Part shown: positions 63,685 through 64,000 of the stretch, one piece after another
Position numbering within the stretch: position 1 is the stretch's first letter
Layout of the letters: every line of letters starts with the position of its first letter
DNA from: Anaerolineae bacterium
GTDB lineage: Bacteria > Chloroflexota > Anaerolineae > Promineifilales > Promineifilaceae
Direction: 5' to 3'
DNA length: 64,000 bases
Assembly (NCBI GenBank): GCA_023382655.1
Contig: JAHDWK010000016.1
Location: 62,001 to 126,000 of the forward strand
Made by a program: the position numbers and the translations under genes
Notes under the pieces: model-generated
The model's database searches: none
Told to the model about the DNA's origin: nothing
What the model saw: the letters and a program-made list of their open reading frames with translations, nothing else

Positions 63685-64000
63685 CTATGGCGCGGCCGGC
63701 GGCAGGATGTTGGCGGCCAGGTCCACCACCATTTCCGGCTGCTGCGGGTCATTGCTGGTGATGAACACCTGGCGCAGCAGCGGCCCGCTCAGCCCCGGCC
63801 CGTGCGCGCCAGAATCAAAGGTAAGGGATAATACGCCGCTGCCGCCCGCCGGGATCGTCGTCGGCGTGATGCTTGCCTGGGTGCAGCCGCAGGATGTGGT
63901 GATGTTTTCAATCACCAGATCGGCCGCGCCGTTATTTTGCACCTGCACCTGACGGGTAATCACTTCCCCATTCACCACATCCCCCAACTGCAAGCTATTT
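63685..64000 (-). CDS. DUF1573 domain protein (5' end outside window)
   Basis: The visible 104 codons run in frame to the window edge. They show the DUF1573 (ASH/MSP-like Ig) pattern NNGAADLVIENITTSCGC followed by IPAGGSGVLSLTF and ITSNDPQQP. Such domains occur in secreted or periplasmic proteins of unknown function. It lies 84 bp upstream of the cupredoxin gene on the same strand, a possible operon. Confidence 0.8.
   Translation of the reverse strand, partial: NSLQLGDVVNGEVITRQVQVQNNGAADLVIENITTSCGCTQASITPTTIPAGGSGVLSLTFDSGAHGPGLSGPLLRQVFITSNDPQQPEMVVDLAANILPPAAP

Overview
The window looks like chromosomal DNA of a Chloroflexota bacterium, probably Anaerolineae-like. This rests on family content from memory, not on a phylogenetic marker: very large soluble PAS/GAF sensor proteins, an EAD-NACHT protein with a formylglycine-enzyme-like tail, secreted PxKF and lamin-tail proteins, and MoxR/DUF58/VWA and VanW genes. 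I found no rRNA, tRNA, CRISPR array or prophage. The most striking global feature is the palindromic octamer ACGGCCGT. I count about 110 copies by eye, roughly one per 0.6 kb, in genes on both strands and between genes. It behaves like the HIP1 octamer of cyanobacteria.

Layout. (1) 1-21.3 kb: a plus-strand signalling cluster with two sensor proteins of over 2,100 residues that have no output domain, a STAS/SpoIIAA-like protein, a smaller HAMP/GAF protein, a 1,804-residue histidine kinase and a single-domain response regulator. (2) 21.3-29.7 kb: a minus-strand accessory island with a THUMP-like methyltransferase, a Cas4/AddB-type nuclease, an EAD-TIR protein, an orphan methyltransferase and an EAD-NACHT-FGE-like protein, followed by a decayed REP-associated transposase (RAYT) among REP-like palindromes. 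One REP copy lies in frame inside the NACHT gene. (3) 29.7-33.8 kb: a DUF420 membrane protein and a polar amino-acid ABC transporter whose binding protein is a fresh internal tandem duplication. (4) 33.8-41.4 kb: a housekeeping operon, nusA-rnpM-infB-rbfA-nrnA-truB-ribF, with a promoter and an attenuator-like hairpin where rimP would normally be.

(5) 41.4-50.9 kb, plus strand: phosphoesterase, beta-carbonic anhydrase, phospholipase D-like lipoprotein, a large ExeM/NucH-type extracellular nuclease and a VanW protein. (6) 51-57 kb, minus strand: hemolysin III family protein, zinc-ribbon protein, a MoxR-DUF58-VWA-VWA operon and a PDZ-less trypsin-like protease. (7) 57.3-64 kb: secreted M28 peptidase, ICMT-like and SAM methyltransferases, a membrane Ser/Thr kinase with five identical-length extracytoplasmic repeats, a copper-type cupredoxin lipoprotein and the edge of a DUF1573 protein.

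The best candidate for an undescribed system is the pair of EAD-bearing proteins in region 2. One carries a TIR effector. The other carries a NACHT switch with a C-terminal FGE/C-lectin-like domain whose end resembles a diversity-generating-retroelement variable region. A second genome-scale story is the load of small palindromic elements: at least four sequence families, often touching or supplying stop codons, plus the ACGGCCGT octamer.
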